From Hysterangium stoloniferum (Eukaryota; Basidiomycota; Agaricomycetes; Hysterangiales; Hysterangiaceae), in the NCBI GenBank assembly GCA_015178975.1, contig WHVD01000026.1, positions 124,001 through 188,000 on the forward strand: a stretch of DNA of 64,000 bases, written 5' to 3'. The position numbers were made by a program, and so were the translations under genes. Positions 42,842 through 53,899 of this stretch are shown one piece after another. The notes below the pieces were generated by a model. It did not search any database and was not told the origin of the DNA. It worked only from the letters and a program-made list of their open reading frames with translations. Position 1 is the stretch's first letter. Each line of letters opens with the position of its first letter.

Positions 42842-43505
42842 AGTATCAAGATCTCTGCAATGGATATTTTCAATGCTATCCATCACAAGGCTATGGTTGA
42901 TACCGTCCTCGCCCCAGCACTTGGTGAGAGTATTGAGCTCTGGATGAAGTGTTTGCAAGAAAAGGGCTGGTTTACACTTTATGAGCCTACACCTGGGGAG
43001 AAGTCTCGCAATGGATTCACCCTTGCCTTCTGCTCCCCTTGGCAATGCAAAGTATGTCTATTTTTGAATCCATTTTTATTTAATATTCACATTTGATTTA
43101 ATTGTAGCTAATTGCAGAATATGGAGATGTTATTTGCCTTGATTCAACACACAATACCTGTCGTGGTGAAAACCAGGTGAAAGTATTCCTTAATACCATT
43201 CTAACATGTTACCAAGTTACTGGAAGAGGTGTGCCATTGGCTTTCATGCTCACCAATCTTGAGTCTCAGTAAGCAGATTATTTATTTACTTGTTTCCTAC
43301 CTATTTATGTCATAATAGTTATCCCCTTGAACACTATCTTAAATGGCTTCGAAAGGAATGCAATCTTGATCCCAATACATTTATGATTGACTGCTCAGAC
43401 ACTGAGGCTTTGGGAATCAACAAAGCATTCAATGATCATGTGATTTGCATCCTCTACTGTCATTGGCATCTCTGGCAAGCTTGGGAGAAGAATATCATCA
43501 CAAAG

Positions 43506-43832
43506 TGTGAGGAGTATGCTTTTACCACAGTTTCATTGTGGTAAAACACTCCTTTTATTTCATTTATATTTTATATATTCTATTCATATTTTTCTATCTT
43601 TCATATTCTTCGAATATTGCATATTTCATTAGTTCGAAGCATTGTGTATACTTGTGGGTGCACTCAGCACCAATTGGAACTCAGACACTTTTTACACCGC
43701 AACCACAACTTACCCAGACACCCGTTAGTGTCCTGTAAGTTGTGATTGGTGTATCGTCTCGACCGTCAAGACGGGCTTTAGCTACTCATTTCTTCGTATA
43801 TAGAACGGTCAGAACTTCCGCCACTCTTCACA
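43506..43832 (+). mobile_element. Solo LTR (327 bp), Gypsy-related short type
   Basis: Begins TGTGAGGAGTATGC and ends CGCCACTCTTCACA, with a perfect CAAAG duplication (43501-43505, 43833-43837). Its last ~40 bp and a ttcgaagcattgtgtatac stretch match the reverse complement of the long Gypsy LTR, so it is a shorter relative in the opposite orientation. A hairpin (ttttaccaca...tgtggtaaaa, 43520-43546) sits just inside the 5' end. Confidence 0.88.
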
Positions 43833-44055
43833 CAAAGGTTTTCTCCCTTCTTTTCTCCTTCATTTCTTCTCCTCTCTCACTTTGACTCTTCTAGTTTTCT
43901 TTCAAACACATGCAATGCAAAGAAGATCGGGCAGAGCTGCTCAGAGATCTCCGGGCCCACTTAGCCACTCTCCTCCAATCTGAAACCCCACATGACTTTG
44001 AGAAACAATGGACTTTCATTCAGTATGAGTATGGTGATCAGCGGGTATGGGTCAA

Positions 44056-44696
44056 TGTGAAGAGTGGTGGGTTCTGACCGCTCTATATACGAAGAATAGT
44101 GTTTATTCAACTACTATTAGAGAGTATTGACCGTCAGTACAATACTATAGACTACTAGACTGTTAGTACTAGTATAAGAACGCACTGCACGCCTCAAGAG
44201 CAACTGTATAGTTGCTCGCGACGGCTTAGAACAGTAAGATAACGAGTTGACCTTTTACGGTACAACTAGTAGCTAGAAATAAGAAAGATACTCAGCTAAA
44301 GACTGAGTGTCTAGGATAGAGTATTAGTAGCGTGAGTCGACTACGGTGTCGACGAGCGCAAAGTCTTGAAAGCGGAACTCGACCTTAGCGGTTCGAGTTC
44401 AAAAGGCTATTAGTAGACTAGAGAATGCTACCTTTATGGTAGCTGAGATACTACCCTTGACACCTCTCGTTATTTGACGTCTGAGTCGTTACGAAGTGGT
44501 GTCTGCTGGGTAAAAAGTTGTCTATCATTTGGCGCCGAGGGCGCCCATACGTATACACAAAGCTTCGAACTACAAATCAAGGTGTGCTCGAAATATAGAA
44601 AGAATATAAAGAAAGAAAATAAAAGGTAAATAATAAAGTACTATAATCCGGTTATTATTCCTTAGTCCAGGTATGCGTATATGCATACCCTTTACA
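44056..44696 (-). repeat. 3' LTR of the Gypsy element
   Basis: 641 bp. On the minus strand it starts TGTAAAGGGTATGCATATAC-type sequence. Next to it is CTGGGGGGCAC on the element's sense strand, the likely polypurine tract. Confidence 0.88.
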
Positions 44697-44721
44697 GTGC
44701 CCCCCAGTTCGAAGGGATGTG

Positions 44722-46767
44722 CTATACTAGGTGTCGAAGAGCATCTGGGACGCCGCCCCAAGCTTCCTGTGAGGATCCCCCAAAGTCCAAAATGAGGTTT
44801 CCCCATCGTTCCCTTTTTACTCTGAAGGATTCAGCTATTCTCGCCCGAGTCAAATCACTAGGATTCCTGTACAAGGAGTCGGCCCATCGTCTGTAGGCTT
44901 TCTCTCTGCAATGAACCACTGCGCGGACACTAACCGGTGGAGCGGAAATCCGCACGAGAAGAGGAGCATTGGGGAGGGGAAACGAAGACGCGGGCAGTAG
45001 GGCAGGAACGTGTGGTTGCACGGTGGTCTCTGTGGGAGGCGTCAGGACGAGGGCCTCGAGTAAATCTACTAAGCCAGCAATAGAGAGGACATTCGCTGAG
45101 TCTGGGGGCAGACGGTGAAGCTCCACTATGATGTGCCGGAACATAGAGAGTTTAATCTCCTGTGCTGCTCGTGCAAAGTTCTTCCCCTCTGCGAGATCCT
45201 CGAAGGAGAGATAGAAATCCTCCATTATCTCCGACAACGGAGCCAGACCGCGACAACCCTTGAGGCTCCCTTGAAGGACCGGTTGTTGAAGTACTGGCAC
45301 AAGCTCTGATAGCACCCTTCTGACAGGAAACTGTTCGGAAGGGTAGTTGACGGCTACTCGCATCCAGAAAGTTGTGGATACGGGCTCAGTGAGGGGAACC
45401 GGGCTGTCAAGGACGGGAATAGGGGATTGTTCTCGGAGAGGAGTGGTGGCTTTCTGCATCTCCTTCACCTTTCTGCTTGCCAGGGGATCAATGACGTCCA
45501 GTGTAGGGGGGTCTAAATTGACATCCATTCGCTCTGGTGGAAGGTCCTGGATAGGGCTACCCAAGGACACGCAATATGAATACGGAGAGTCGGGAGGGAT
45601 ACCTGGTGACGGCGGAAGTTGGGTCGGTACCGGTATAGCTTTCGGGGAGGGAGAGAGACGAGGTGCCAGAATCGGGGAAGGTTTGCGTTGGGCAGAGGGA
45701 GTGTGTGTCGGGTGAAGGATGGGAGGGGGCCTCGACATCCCAAGTGAGGTTGGGACTGGTACAGCGTTTGAAGAGGGAGGTAAATGAGGCGTTAGAATCG
45801 GGGCTGAGGGAGTGTGTGTAGGGTGAATGATGGGAAGGAGCCTCGACGTTGGCGAGAGATGTGGGACCGGAATCGTGGAAGGTTCACGTTCCAGTGACTG
45901 TTGACTAGGGCGGTGACCCCTCCATACTCTGGATGACGGTCTCCGCGTTTGTCTTTGGTTGGGGTCGCTGGTTACGAAACGAACTTCAGATGGGAGAAGG
46001 AACCCTTCATGGCAATCCTCTCCCAAAGATCGGATACTATACACGCCATTCCTGTTCTCGTCCTCCTCCTCATCCTCATCCGAGGAAAACTCAATTGGTC
46101 CCCTACGGTATCCCTTTTCTTGTTGGGGCAGCATTTGACCGTCCCCTCGGGTGAGAACTATGCGTTGCAACTTAATGCGTCGAAGTAGCTCCCAGTCGTA
46201 AAAGATGGTACCCTCCTTCTCCTTCCAGCTCTTGGTTCCCGTAGTCCTAATACAAGGCATCCCACCCTCGCTATCATCGGTCTCCATGAAGTCGGCCCAT
46301 TTCTCTCCCGCTGGGGGAAGGATTGGCACTGAAGCTCCGTTTCCGCACTGCGCTCTGTACTCATGCCGCTGCCGCTTGGAAGGGACTCCTTCTCTTGCTC
46401 CCCTCGCCTCCTGTTGACTTCTATACTCAGCACGCCTTTCTCTTTTGCAGGCGAGTCTCCTTGCGTTGTGTTCTTCCATGAACATTTCCTGCTTCCACAT
46501 GCTAGCATCGACTTCCCCAGATGATGGCCTGACGGAGGGGCCTAACGGCTTGCTCCAATCCGTACCGGTACTTTTCCCCGGCTCATCACCAAAGGAGAAA
46601 GTCGAAAGGGGGGTTGATTCCTGGGTACCCCAATTGCTCTCGACATTGTCTGTACGAGGCACGCGGGTGATGAATCCCCCACCGGTCGTGGATGTACTGG
46701 CTGTCAGGGCTCGCTGGACCTTTTTGAACTTAGGGAGGACTTGCTTGTTTTGTTGGAAAGGGAGCAT
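44722..46767 (-). CDS. Intact 681-aa ORF downstream of Gypsy pol, unknown function
   Basis: An uninterrupted frame in the env position, on the element's coding strand, separated from pol by about 530 bp and ending 25 bp before the 3' LTR. It is not an envelope: no signal peptide, no transmembrane segment. Layout: a basic, charged region (about 95-150; ERRAEYRSQQEARG, SKRQRHEYRAQ), an acidic run (about 230; FSSDEDEEEDENRN), a long Pro/Ser-rich region with repeated PILxPHLxPSSxAVPVPT units (about 300-430), then a more ordered C-terminal region (about 480-681; FWMRVAVNYPSEQFPVRRV, ILDFGGSSQEAWG). No domain is recognised. Its integrity contrasts with the broken gag-pol. It could be an accessory retroelement protein or a captured host gene. 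Confidence 0.65.
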   Translation of the reverse strand: MLPFQQNKQVLPKFKKVQRALTASTSTTGGGFITRVPRTDNVESNWGTQESTPLSTFSFGDEPGKSTGTDWSKPLGPSVRPSSGEVDASMWKQEMFMEEHNARRLACKRERRAEYRSQQEARGAREGVPSKRQRHEYRAQCGNGASVPILPPAGEKWADFMETDDSEGGMPCIRTTGTKSWKEKEGTIFYDWELLRRIKLQRIVLTRGDGQMLPQQEKGYRRGPIEFSSDEDEEEDENRNGVYSIRSLGEDCHEGFLLPSEVRFVTSDPNQRQTRRPSSRVWRGHRPSQQSLEREPSTIPVPHLSPTSRLLPIIHPTHTPSAPILTPHLPPSSNAVPVPTSLGMSRPPPILHPTHTPSAQRKPSPILAPRLSPSPKAIPVPTQLPPSPGIPPDSPYSYCVSLGSPIQDLPPERMDVNLDPPTLDVIDPLASRKVKEMQKATTPLREQSPIPVLDSPVPLTEPVSTTFWMRVAVNYPSEQFPVRRVLSELVPVLQQPVLQGSLKGCRGLAPLSEIMEDFYLSFEDLAEGKNFARAAQEIKLSMFRHIIVELHRLPPDSANVLSIAGLVDLLEALVLTPPTETTVQPHVPALLPASSFPLPNAPLLVRISAPPVSVRAVVHCREKAYRRWADSLYRNPSDLTRARIAESFRVKRERWGNLILDFGGSSQEAWGGVPDALRHLV

Positions 46768-47297
46768 TATAACGCGATAAAAGTGGTGAAGTTGAAGATA
46801 GAGGGAAGGACGTGGTGTGAAAGATAAAGAAAATTTATGCGAATTTACATGTACTTTTTTTTATATATATATTGAATTGAAACTCCGCTCGGTTGGTCGT
46901 TAAATAGAATTCATTAATTGTGGCCGGGTTTTGGGGAAATGTGTCCGCTGCCAATTAATGGTTGTCCCAATCGACAGAAGGGATAGGAAAATGAAAAAGA
47001 ATAAAAGCCAACGAGATGGCTCACCGAATAACTGAGATATTTCTGAAAGGAAGTTACAAAAGAGAGGGAATAGATGATTCCTTGAGCGCATATATCCCGT
47101 TAAATGTTGAACAGCGCCTTGTATGCCCTCAAAAGTGCCAGAGTGTTTCTAAGGTCAGTGCTGCTTAACCACGAATCCTCCTCGGGCCATAACCTTTCCA
47201 GCGCACCCTAAATAGCAGATGATTTTGCTGTTTCCTATGTCCAACAATAGCTTCGACTTCATATTCTTCGTGATCTGATTTCAACTCTCTTAGGTTC

Positions 47298-50200
47298 TCA
47301 AGTTGGGGTCTCAGGACCTAGCTTGGAAGGAGAGGGTTGATATTTCCGCAGATGATCCCGATTAATGACTGGATGCATAGGGTACTCCGGGGGAATCTTA
47401 AGCCTAAATACTTGAGAGTTCAATTTCTCAAGGACCTCGAATGGTCCAATCCGTCTTTGTATCAGTTTCTTCCCCGTTCCCTTGACTTCCACCAGTTCGA
47501 GGGAGTGGGGGTTCACCAATACAAAATCTCCCTCAGAGATATCTTCTACAGGTCTTTGCTTCTTGTTATACGCTCGTGCTTGAATCTCTTGGGCTCGAGC
47601 GATGGAATCCCGCGCCATCTGCCGATGATTTTCTAGCTCGAGGATCCATTGGTCGGCCATAGGGCTGTCTGATAGTTCTCTAGGAACTAGGGGCTCGTCA
47701 CCTCCTAGAACTCGAGACATTCCTCTTGGGAGGTATCCCATTAATAAGAAGGCCGGGGCGTAGTTTGTGGAACTGTGAACAGTCGAGTTGTATGCGTGAA
47801 CAACTACCTCAATCCACTGGGACCAGCTTTCTTTAGCAGAGGCACAATAGGCTCGAAGCATCTGTTCTATGGTCGCGTTCATATTCTCCGTTTGCCCATC
47901 CGTTTGAGGATGATGAGCCTGAAGATACCGCAAGGGTGGTACCATAGATCTTACAGACTTCCCGCCAAAACCTGCAGGTCCATCTCTTATCCCGGTCACA
48001 GATTATTCGAGAGGGCAGTCCGAAGGGGCTTGCTACCTGTTTGACAAATATTCGTGCGAATCCTTCAGCGGTAAGGTTCGAAAAGGTAGGTATTGTAATA
48101 GCGTAGCGCGTCAATTTATCAACGGCAACGAAGACTGCGGAATACGAATCCTTTCCTGAATCGGGTAGTCCAGTGATCAAGTCCATAGAAACTACCTCGA
48201 ATGGCCTAAAAGGTACGTCAGCCGGTCTGAGGGCTCCTTGACGAGCGGTGCGATCGACTTTGGTTTTTTGGCAGATATCGCAGGTACGCGCGTACGACAC
48301 GCAATCTTGTAGCATTCTCGGCCAAAAGAACCGGTCTTTCATCAGGTTGAACAACCGCTGGCCTCCTGGCGTGTGCTCCCTCAAAAGGGTTATCATGCAC
48401 CAACCTTAGAATCGAGTTAATCATGGTTCTGGGTACACAGACTCGACTTTTCCAGTCCGAGTCGCGAAAGTACAGGAGTCGGTTTGCTCCCACGAAGTAG
48501 TGAGAAGGAGTAACAACTGCGTTGGGTGAAGGGGTATCTAAAGCATAGAGATTCCTGAAAACCGGGTCCTTTGAATAACCCTCTAGAAATTTCTTTATAT
48601 ATCCCTCCTCGATGCTGATTAGTAGCTGAGGATGACGCAATGCGAAGTCGGACTCGTCTTCCTGGTCATTCCTTATTGCGTTATGAATATCCCATTCTGA
48701 CCGTCGGACCTTTTGAGTTACTCCAAAAGGCTCCATAGAATCGAGTATGGTAGAGAAGACCGCCTTCTTAGCGGGTTCGTCTTTCCATAGTTTTTCCTCA
48801 GTATTCTTGTCCAGAGAAGTCGAGGTGATAGCCTGCAAATCATCTCTAATAGGGCTCACGAAGGCTGGTACCCGAGGGAGTCTGGACAGTGGATCCACGT
48901 TGCTGTGAACTCTCCCTGCTCGATGCAAAATCTCGAGACCTGGAAATGCAGCGTATATCGCCCCCCATGCGGCTAGTCGACGATTAGTGTTCTCGTAAGA
49001 TCTAGCCCATTGCAGAGCTGCATGGTCCGTAATGAGCAGGACATGTTCACCTTCAATGAAAGGTTGAAAGTGGACCAGTCCCTCCTTTGCTGCTAATGCT
49101 TCCCGTTCAGTAGCAGAATAGTTACGCTCCGCGCTTTTCAGCGTGCGACTCCAATATGCAATGACTCGTTCAACAGTAACTTCGGTCGCCTCAAAAGTGG
49201 ATCCCCACGAATCCGACCACTCAATCTCGGGCTGTTTGGTTTTGTACCGATGAACAAAGGATGGCACGTCCTGCGCACGGTCAAAAGCCAATTTGGCTTG
49301 GGCGTAGATTTTTGTATCCACTAAATCTCCTAAAGCCATCTTCTGGACTTGTTGGAGGCAACAACCCAAGGCAAAATCCGAAGCGTCCGTATACAATCGG
49401 TAGGGCATCCCACTAACTGGATGTCCCAACACTGGAGCTGATCCTAATGCGGTTTTAACATCCTCATAAGCTCGGACATGTTCAGCAGTCCACGTCCAAG
49501 GTGTTCCCTTTTTTAGGAGCGAGAATAAAGGGGACACCATCCATGAATAAAATGGTATATATGCTGAAAAGTAAAGGACCATTCCAAGAAACCGTTGTAG
49601 ATCAGAAACCTTAGTGGGTGGGGCCAATTCCAATATAGCGCGAACCTTTTCTTGATGGGTTGAAAAACCCAGCCTAGATACTTTATGACCCAATAACAAT
49701 ATCGAATTATATCCGATAAAACATTTCTTGGGAGAGAGAGTAATACCGGCCGAAGCGATAGCGCCAAGCACCTGCATTCAGGTGAAGCAAATGATCATCC
49801 CAGTTCTTAGAGAATATGACTATGTCATCGATGTAGACTAAACAAAAAATCCACAAGTAGGGTGCTAGAACCGTTTGCATGACGCGCTGAAATGTAGAGG
49901 GGCCGTTTCTGAGCCCAAATGGCATCCTTTTAAATTGCCACAGCCCTCTATGGGATCTAAAGGCTGTTTTGGGCTTATCGTCCTCCAACATTTCTAATTG
50001 AGTAAACCCGGCCAGCGCATCGAAAGAAGAAAGAACATTTGACCCCGACAGCGCTTGCATAATCTCCGATTGACGTGGTAAAGGGAATTCGTCTGGAACA
50101 GTGAGATGGTTAAGTTTCCGATAGTCGATGACCACCCGCGGTTTACCATTGCGATATACTACAAAGGCTGGCGCTCCCCAGGGGCTTTTAGATGGCTCAA

Positions 50201-50627
50201 TGACACCCTGTTCGAACCAGGTATCCATTTGCTCGCCTATAACTCTCCTATTGGCAGGGGACGAGGGGAACATAGGCATGGATATGGGCTGAGCGCCCTC
50301 TTTCAAGGGGACAGGGACTCTACATTCCACTTGCCCTAACCGTCCGTCGACTCCGAAAGCCTTAACGTTCTCAGTCAAAACTGATCTGAGATGTGGCAGG
50401 ACCTCCATTGGTATATCTGGTCCCAAATTGACTAACTTGTGAAGATCCTCTGAGGCAAATTTCTCATTATCAGCCACTGCAGCCGTCTTAGGACCAGGCG
50501 GTTCGAAATCGTCTGCAATCTCTGGTTCAACAGGTGGCTTAGGCCTTTCTGAGGCGACTTGACGGTCCTCCTCAAGTTGAGAGAGACTTTCGATAAGGTG
50601 TGCAATCTTGGTCGCGCCTGCTACCAT
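47298..50627 (-). pseudogene. Gypsy pol: RT, RNase H, integrase, three frameshifts
   Basis: RT lies at 50627-49770: VIEPSKSPWGAPAFVVYRNG, RVVIDYRKLN, the catalytic VYIDDIVIFS, with a frameshift just after it near 49770. RNase H follows (LYTDASDFALGCCLQQ; SATEREALAAKEGL; LLITDHAALQWA, 49400-49000). Integrase has the HHCC region (CVSYARTCDICQKTK), Asp in VSMDLITGLP, Asp in RIICDRDKRW and Glu in HHPQTDGQTENMN, then a GPF/Y-type module (QRRIGPFEVLEKLN). Frameshifts also lie near 48385 and 47930. No chromodomain is seen after QVFRLKIPPEYP. Inactive. Confidence 0.88.
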
Positions 50628-50705
50628 TAAACCTTTCTCCTCAAGTGACCTGGGCTTGTGAGCCCAACGAGCAGGGTCATGAATTATCCCTATTGTCTCC
50701 CCTCG
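50628..50705 (-). other. In-frame link between protease and RT
   Basis: The reading frame of 52322-50706 continues through a TGA at about 50706-50708 into the RT frame (RGETIGIIHDPARWAHKPRS). Gag-pol was therefore probably one frame. Confidence 0.55.
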
Positions 50706-52934
50706 TCAGATAGTCTTAGGGGTTAGCGATGGATTGGCTAAAGGTACTGCCGCACTATTCCTTGAAATTGCCGTGATTGGTGTGGCTAATATAGAACCGT
50801 CTTCGTTTTGCAGTACAATTCCTTCAACAATCCATTCCTCGCCCTTTAGATCTTCAACAAAAATAGGCACTAGTCTGGCTGACTCTGGATCGATAGTGCA
50901 ATCCTCCAAGGCTCGCGCGACTCTTTCAGTACGCACACCTTTATCGGGGAGAGAGGTGAGTTTGGATGACTCCTTCTCATGCTTCCCGAAAGGGGCCTTA
51001 TTGACAGTGAAGGTCAAAGGTTGAGGTTCCTTAGAAGAACTGGCTGGAATAAAACCCTGTCGTCCTGGGAGAATAAGTCTAGATCCCAGCGGCTGATCTC
51101 TTAGAGTACCAATTTCATAATTAATATGGAAGTCTTCTCCCAAAAGAATTGGCACCGTCATTCCTCTAACGACATAAGTTTCTGCCGCGAACTTCAGTAA
51201 CGTTCCACTGTCGTCCTCCAGGTAAATGGGGATATTAACATATCCGATAACCTTAGCGTTACCCGTGAGCTGGATTAGACGTAACTTGAGTCCTTGTTTC
51301 AACTTATACATGCCCTGCAGTTCCTTGTAGAATTCCTCCGATATAAGAGAAAGATCCGCTCCTGTGTCCATTCGAATTTTAACGCGTTCGGGTGAATCGG
51401 GAGTTCCTACATGACCGAAAACATGGAGCGCTGCAACTCCTATGCTAGAGTAACCACTGGGGGGATCCCGTTTTCGATAAAGGATTGTAGTATCCTCCTT
51501 CATCAGACGACTGGGACGAGGGTATTGGATTTGAGGCCTCTTACTTTCCTTGCACAGGGACAAGATTACGTTCCTGCGTTCACTTCGGCAAGGAACACGC
51601 TTCGAAGGGGAATCCAATACTGGATCATCATCGCTGTCCTCCGAATCCGAATTCTCGTACGGTAGTAAATCAGGGCGGTTCCCGGGATCAAACGGAAACG
51701 TGTCAACATCAGCTCCAGGCAAACAGAGCGAATTCGAACTGATTTGTTCGTGAGAATCTCCAATCTGACAATAGTCCTCGGTCAGGCCTTCAAGGTCCTG
51801 CCGATGAGCACTCAGTCGGTCTCCTTTTTCGAAGAAATCTGCGGCGAATATGGATACGTAAGCTTCAGACAGAAGAGCTTCACCAGTCGTTCGATTTTCC
51901 TCCCTCACTAATTTGTCTTCGCCATGGGGCGAATAAACGGAAACAAAAGTCAATTCGTCATCAGAGTTATTTACTTGTCCTTGTATAGATAGTCCATGAA
52001 CCGCTTCATATAACCTTTGCTCCTCAGCTTCCTCTGACATATCCTGTGCGGAGCAGTTGTTGATAGAGACATAATGAGACATTTTGCCAGCTTGAGGGCA
52101 GTCTATCTTAAAATGCTCTGGACTTCCACATATCCAACATTCCTTGGTGGGTTTGACCGAACTCCTCTTGTTACTCCTCTCGAAGAACATTTTTCCGTAC
52201 ACATCATCATGCGTACGAAGTGCTTCAAGGAACATAGAAAACACCTCCCACTTGAGAATTCTTCTTCCTCCTTCCATAGTAGTCGTCACCTCGTTCGACC
52301 ATTCAGGAATCAATTGGGTCAAATCCTCAAGGTTCCCTGGTCACGTGAATAAATCCCACGCCGATAAAATCACTTGATAACGCCCTAACCAGACTGCTAC
52401 AGTCTCCGGTAGAATAGGGTAATCCGTACTGTACTCCTCCACGAAGGGGGTAACCTGATCCTCAGGGATTCGATCGGTGTAGTGCATGTCCCATTTGTAA
52501 TCGATGGGCTGGGCGTAAACCATATGACCTCCGAGGAACTGCTTAAGGATGACCTGTCTCGGAGGGAATCTGAGAACGGGCGTGGGTGCTCGATTAGACT
52601 CAACATTAACTCCAGGGGTGTCCAACTGCTTGAGTAATGAGCGTTCCTCAGGTGGATCGGGGGGAATATTCATTGACGATCCAACTACTACTCTGAGGGA
52701 ATCCTCTGGAGGAGGTGATCCTGAAGGAAGCTGGGGAATGTTCGTAGACGATCCAGCTACTACTCCGGGGGAATCCTCCGGAGGAGCTGATCCTTGAAAA
52801 GTCGACGAAGACTTCCTCAGGGTGACGTTACGGGGTGGTTCTAGGTTAAAAGATTTTTGACGAGGCATGGAGCTACCCGGCATTGATGAAGGCCTAGACG
52901 TTTGATTCTTGCCCGTAGTCATTCGTGTGTTCAA
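50706..52934 (-). pseudogene. Gypsy Gag and protease, internal TGA
   Basis: A Ser/Pro-rich Gag N-terminus starts at 52934 and stops at a TGA near 52341-52343 (WDLFT-stop-PGNLEDL). The same frame continues to 50706. It has a zinc knuckle CWICGSPEHFKIDC (C-X2-C-X4-H-X4-C, about 52150) and an aspartic protease with RMDTGADLSLISEEFY (about 51370) and VPILLGEDFH (about 51150). Both internal stops here are TGA. Confidence 0.85.
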
Positions 52935-52980
52935 GTCTTAGTAGTCAAATAATAAGTTTTTCCTCGTAGGAAAAGAACGG

Positions 52981-52998
52981 TCCGGCCCGGATCACCAC
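52981..52998 (-). promoter_or_regulatory. Gypsy primer-binding site
   Basis: One base inside the 5' LTR, the minus strand reads TGGTGATCCGGGCCGGA. TGG plus 14 bases is the expected complement of a tRNA 3' end (...CCCGGATCACCA). The tRNA cannot be named from this window. Confidence 0.6.
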
Positions 52999-53638
52999 TG
53001 TGAAGAGTGGTGGATTCTGACCGCTCAATATACGAAGAATAGTGTTTATTCAACTACTATTAGAGAGTATTGACCGTCAGTACAATACTATAGATTACTA
53101 GACTGTTAGTACTAGTATAAGAACACACTGTACGCCTCAAGAGCAACTGTATAGTTGCTCGTGACGGCTTAGAACAGTAAGATAATGAGTTGACCTTTTA
53201 CAGTACAACTAGTAGCTAGAAATAAGTAAGACACTCAGCTAAAGACTGAGTATCTAGGATAGAGTAATAGTAGCGCGAGTCGACTACAGTATCGACGAGC
53301 GCAAAGTCTTGAAAGCGGAACTCGACCTTAGCGGTTCGAGTCCAAAAGGCTATTAGTAGACTAGAGAATGCTACCCTTATGGTAGCTGAGATACTACCCT
53401 TGACACCTCTCGCTATTCGACGTCTGAGTTGTTACGAGGTGGTGTCTGCTGGGTAAAAGTTGTCTATCATTTGGCGCCGAGGGCGCCCATACGTATACAC
53501 AAAGCTTCGAACTACAAATCAAGGTGTGCTCGAAATATAGAAAGAATATAAAGAAAGAAAATAAAAGGTAAATAATAAAGTACTATAATCCGGTTATTAT
53601 TCCTTAGTCCAGGTATGCATATATGCATACCCTTTACA
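52999..53638 (-). repeat. 5' LTR of the Gypsy element
   Basis: 640 bp. It has the palindrome GGTATGCATATATGCATACC at 53612-53631, at its 5' end on the sense strand. Confidence 0.88.
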
Positions 53639-53899
53639 TACTCGCTCCATCTCCATCTCACAATACTTGACCTCATCAGAGCCTGCAGGCTTTCTGACTG
53701 GTCCTTCAACATCGACCTCTGACCTATCGACCTCAGACCAATCATCTACACTCGGACTCCCCAGGTTTCCCATCCACCCATCTGAAGTTGGACATGATGA
53801 TCTCACGAGGGTGCAGCCTATAAGCTGAAGCCAAGTCCTACTGGATTATCCATGGGTCTCTCCGGAAACCCTCTGCTAAGCTTTGCACAACACTTAACA
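53639..53899 (-). repeat. Truncated Copia LTR
   Basis: Ends at cacttaaca on the plus strand and contains cagcctataagctgaagcc. It is similar to the LTR at 58077-58405 but cut at the Gypsy LTR border. Confidence 0.6.

Larger units (their letters stand above)
41518..44055 (+). pseudogene. MULE (Mutator-like) transposase, decayed and LTR-interrupted
   Basis: Exons can be followed with stops and insertions: EWEQWQKDNLVMGKWAKTHE (about 41565), GCEAHINIEKPVDSDRLLVT (about 41830), then, after a solo LTR, SAMDIFNAIHHKAMVDTV (42855). The catalytic region has GDVICLDSTHNTCRGE (about 43125; first Asp), FMIDCSDTEALGI (about 43380; second Asp) and CHWHLWQAWEKN (about 43460). It continues past a second LTR with RAELLRDLRAHLATLL (43930) and ends at the Gypsy LTR at 44056. 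Introns such as 43051-43108 (gtatgt to tgtag) are kept. In-frame TGA codons occur near 41777 and 41990. The 3' part of the gene is absent from the far side of the Gypsy element. Confidence 0.75.
44056..53638 (-). mobile_element. Ty3/Gypsy LTR retrotransposon with extra ORF, 9.6 kb
   Basis: LTRs at 44056-44696 (641 bp, 3') and 52999-53638 (640 bp, 5'), starting TGTGAAGAGTGGTGG and ending CCCTTTACA. By eye they differ at 22 substitutions plus one indel (about 3.4%). Gag, protease, reverse transcriptase, RNase H and integrase lie in Gypsy order, then a separate ORF of 681 codons. The flanks differ (GTCAA left, TACTC right), so no target duplication exists. Confidence 0.93.

Noticed and set aside
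45347..45715. Plus-strand frames within the Gypsy ORF3 region.
   Set aside because: Shadows of the 681-aa minus-strand frame, which is longer and on the element's coding strand.
44722..46767. Envelope protein as identity of the third Gypsy ORF.
   Set aside because: No signal peptide, transmembrane segment or Cys pattern; the protein is charged and Pro-rich.
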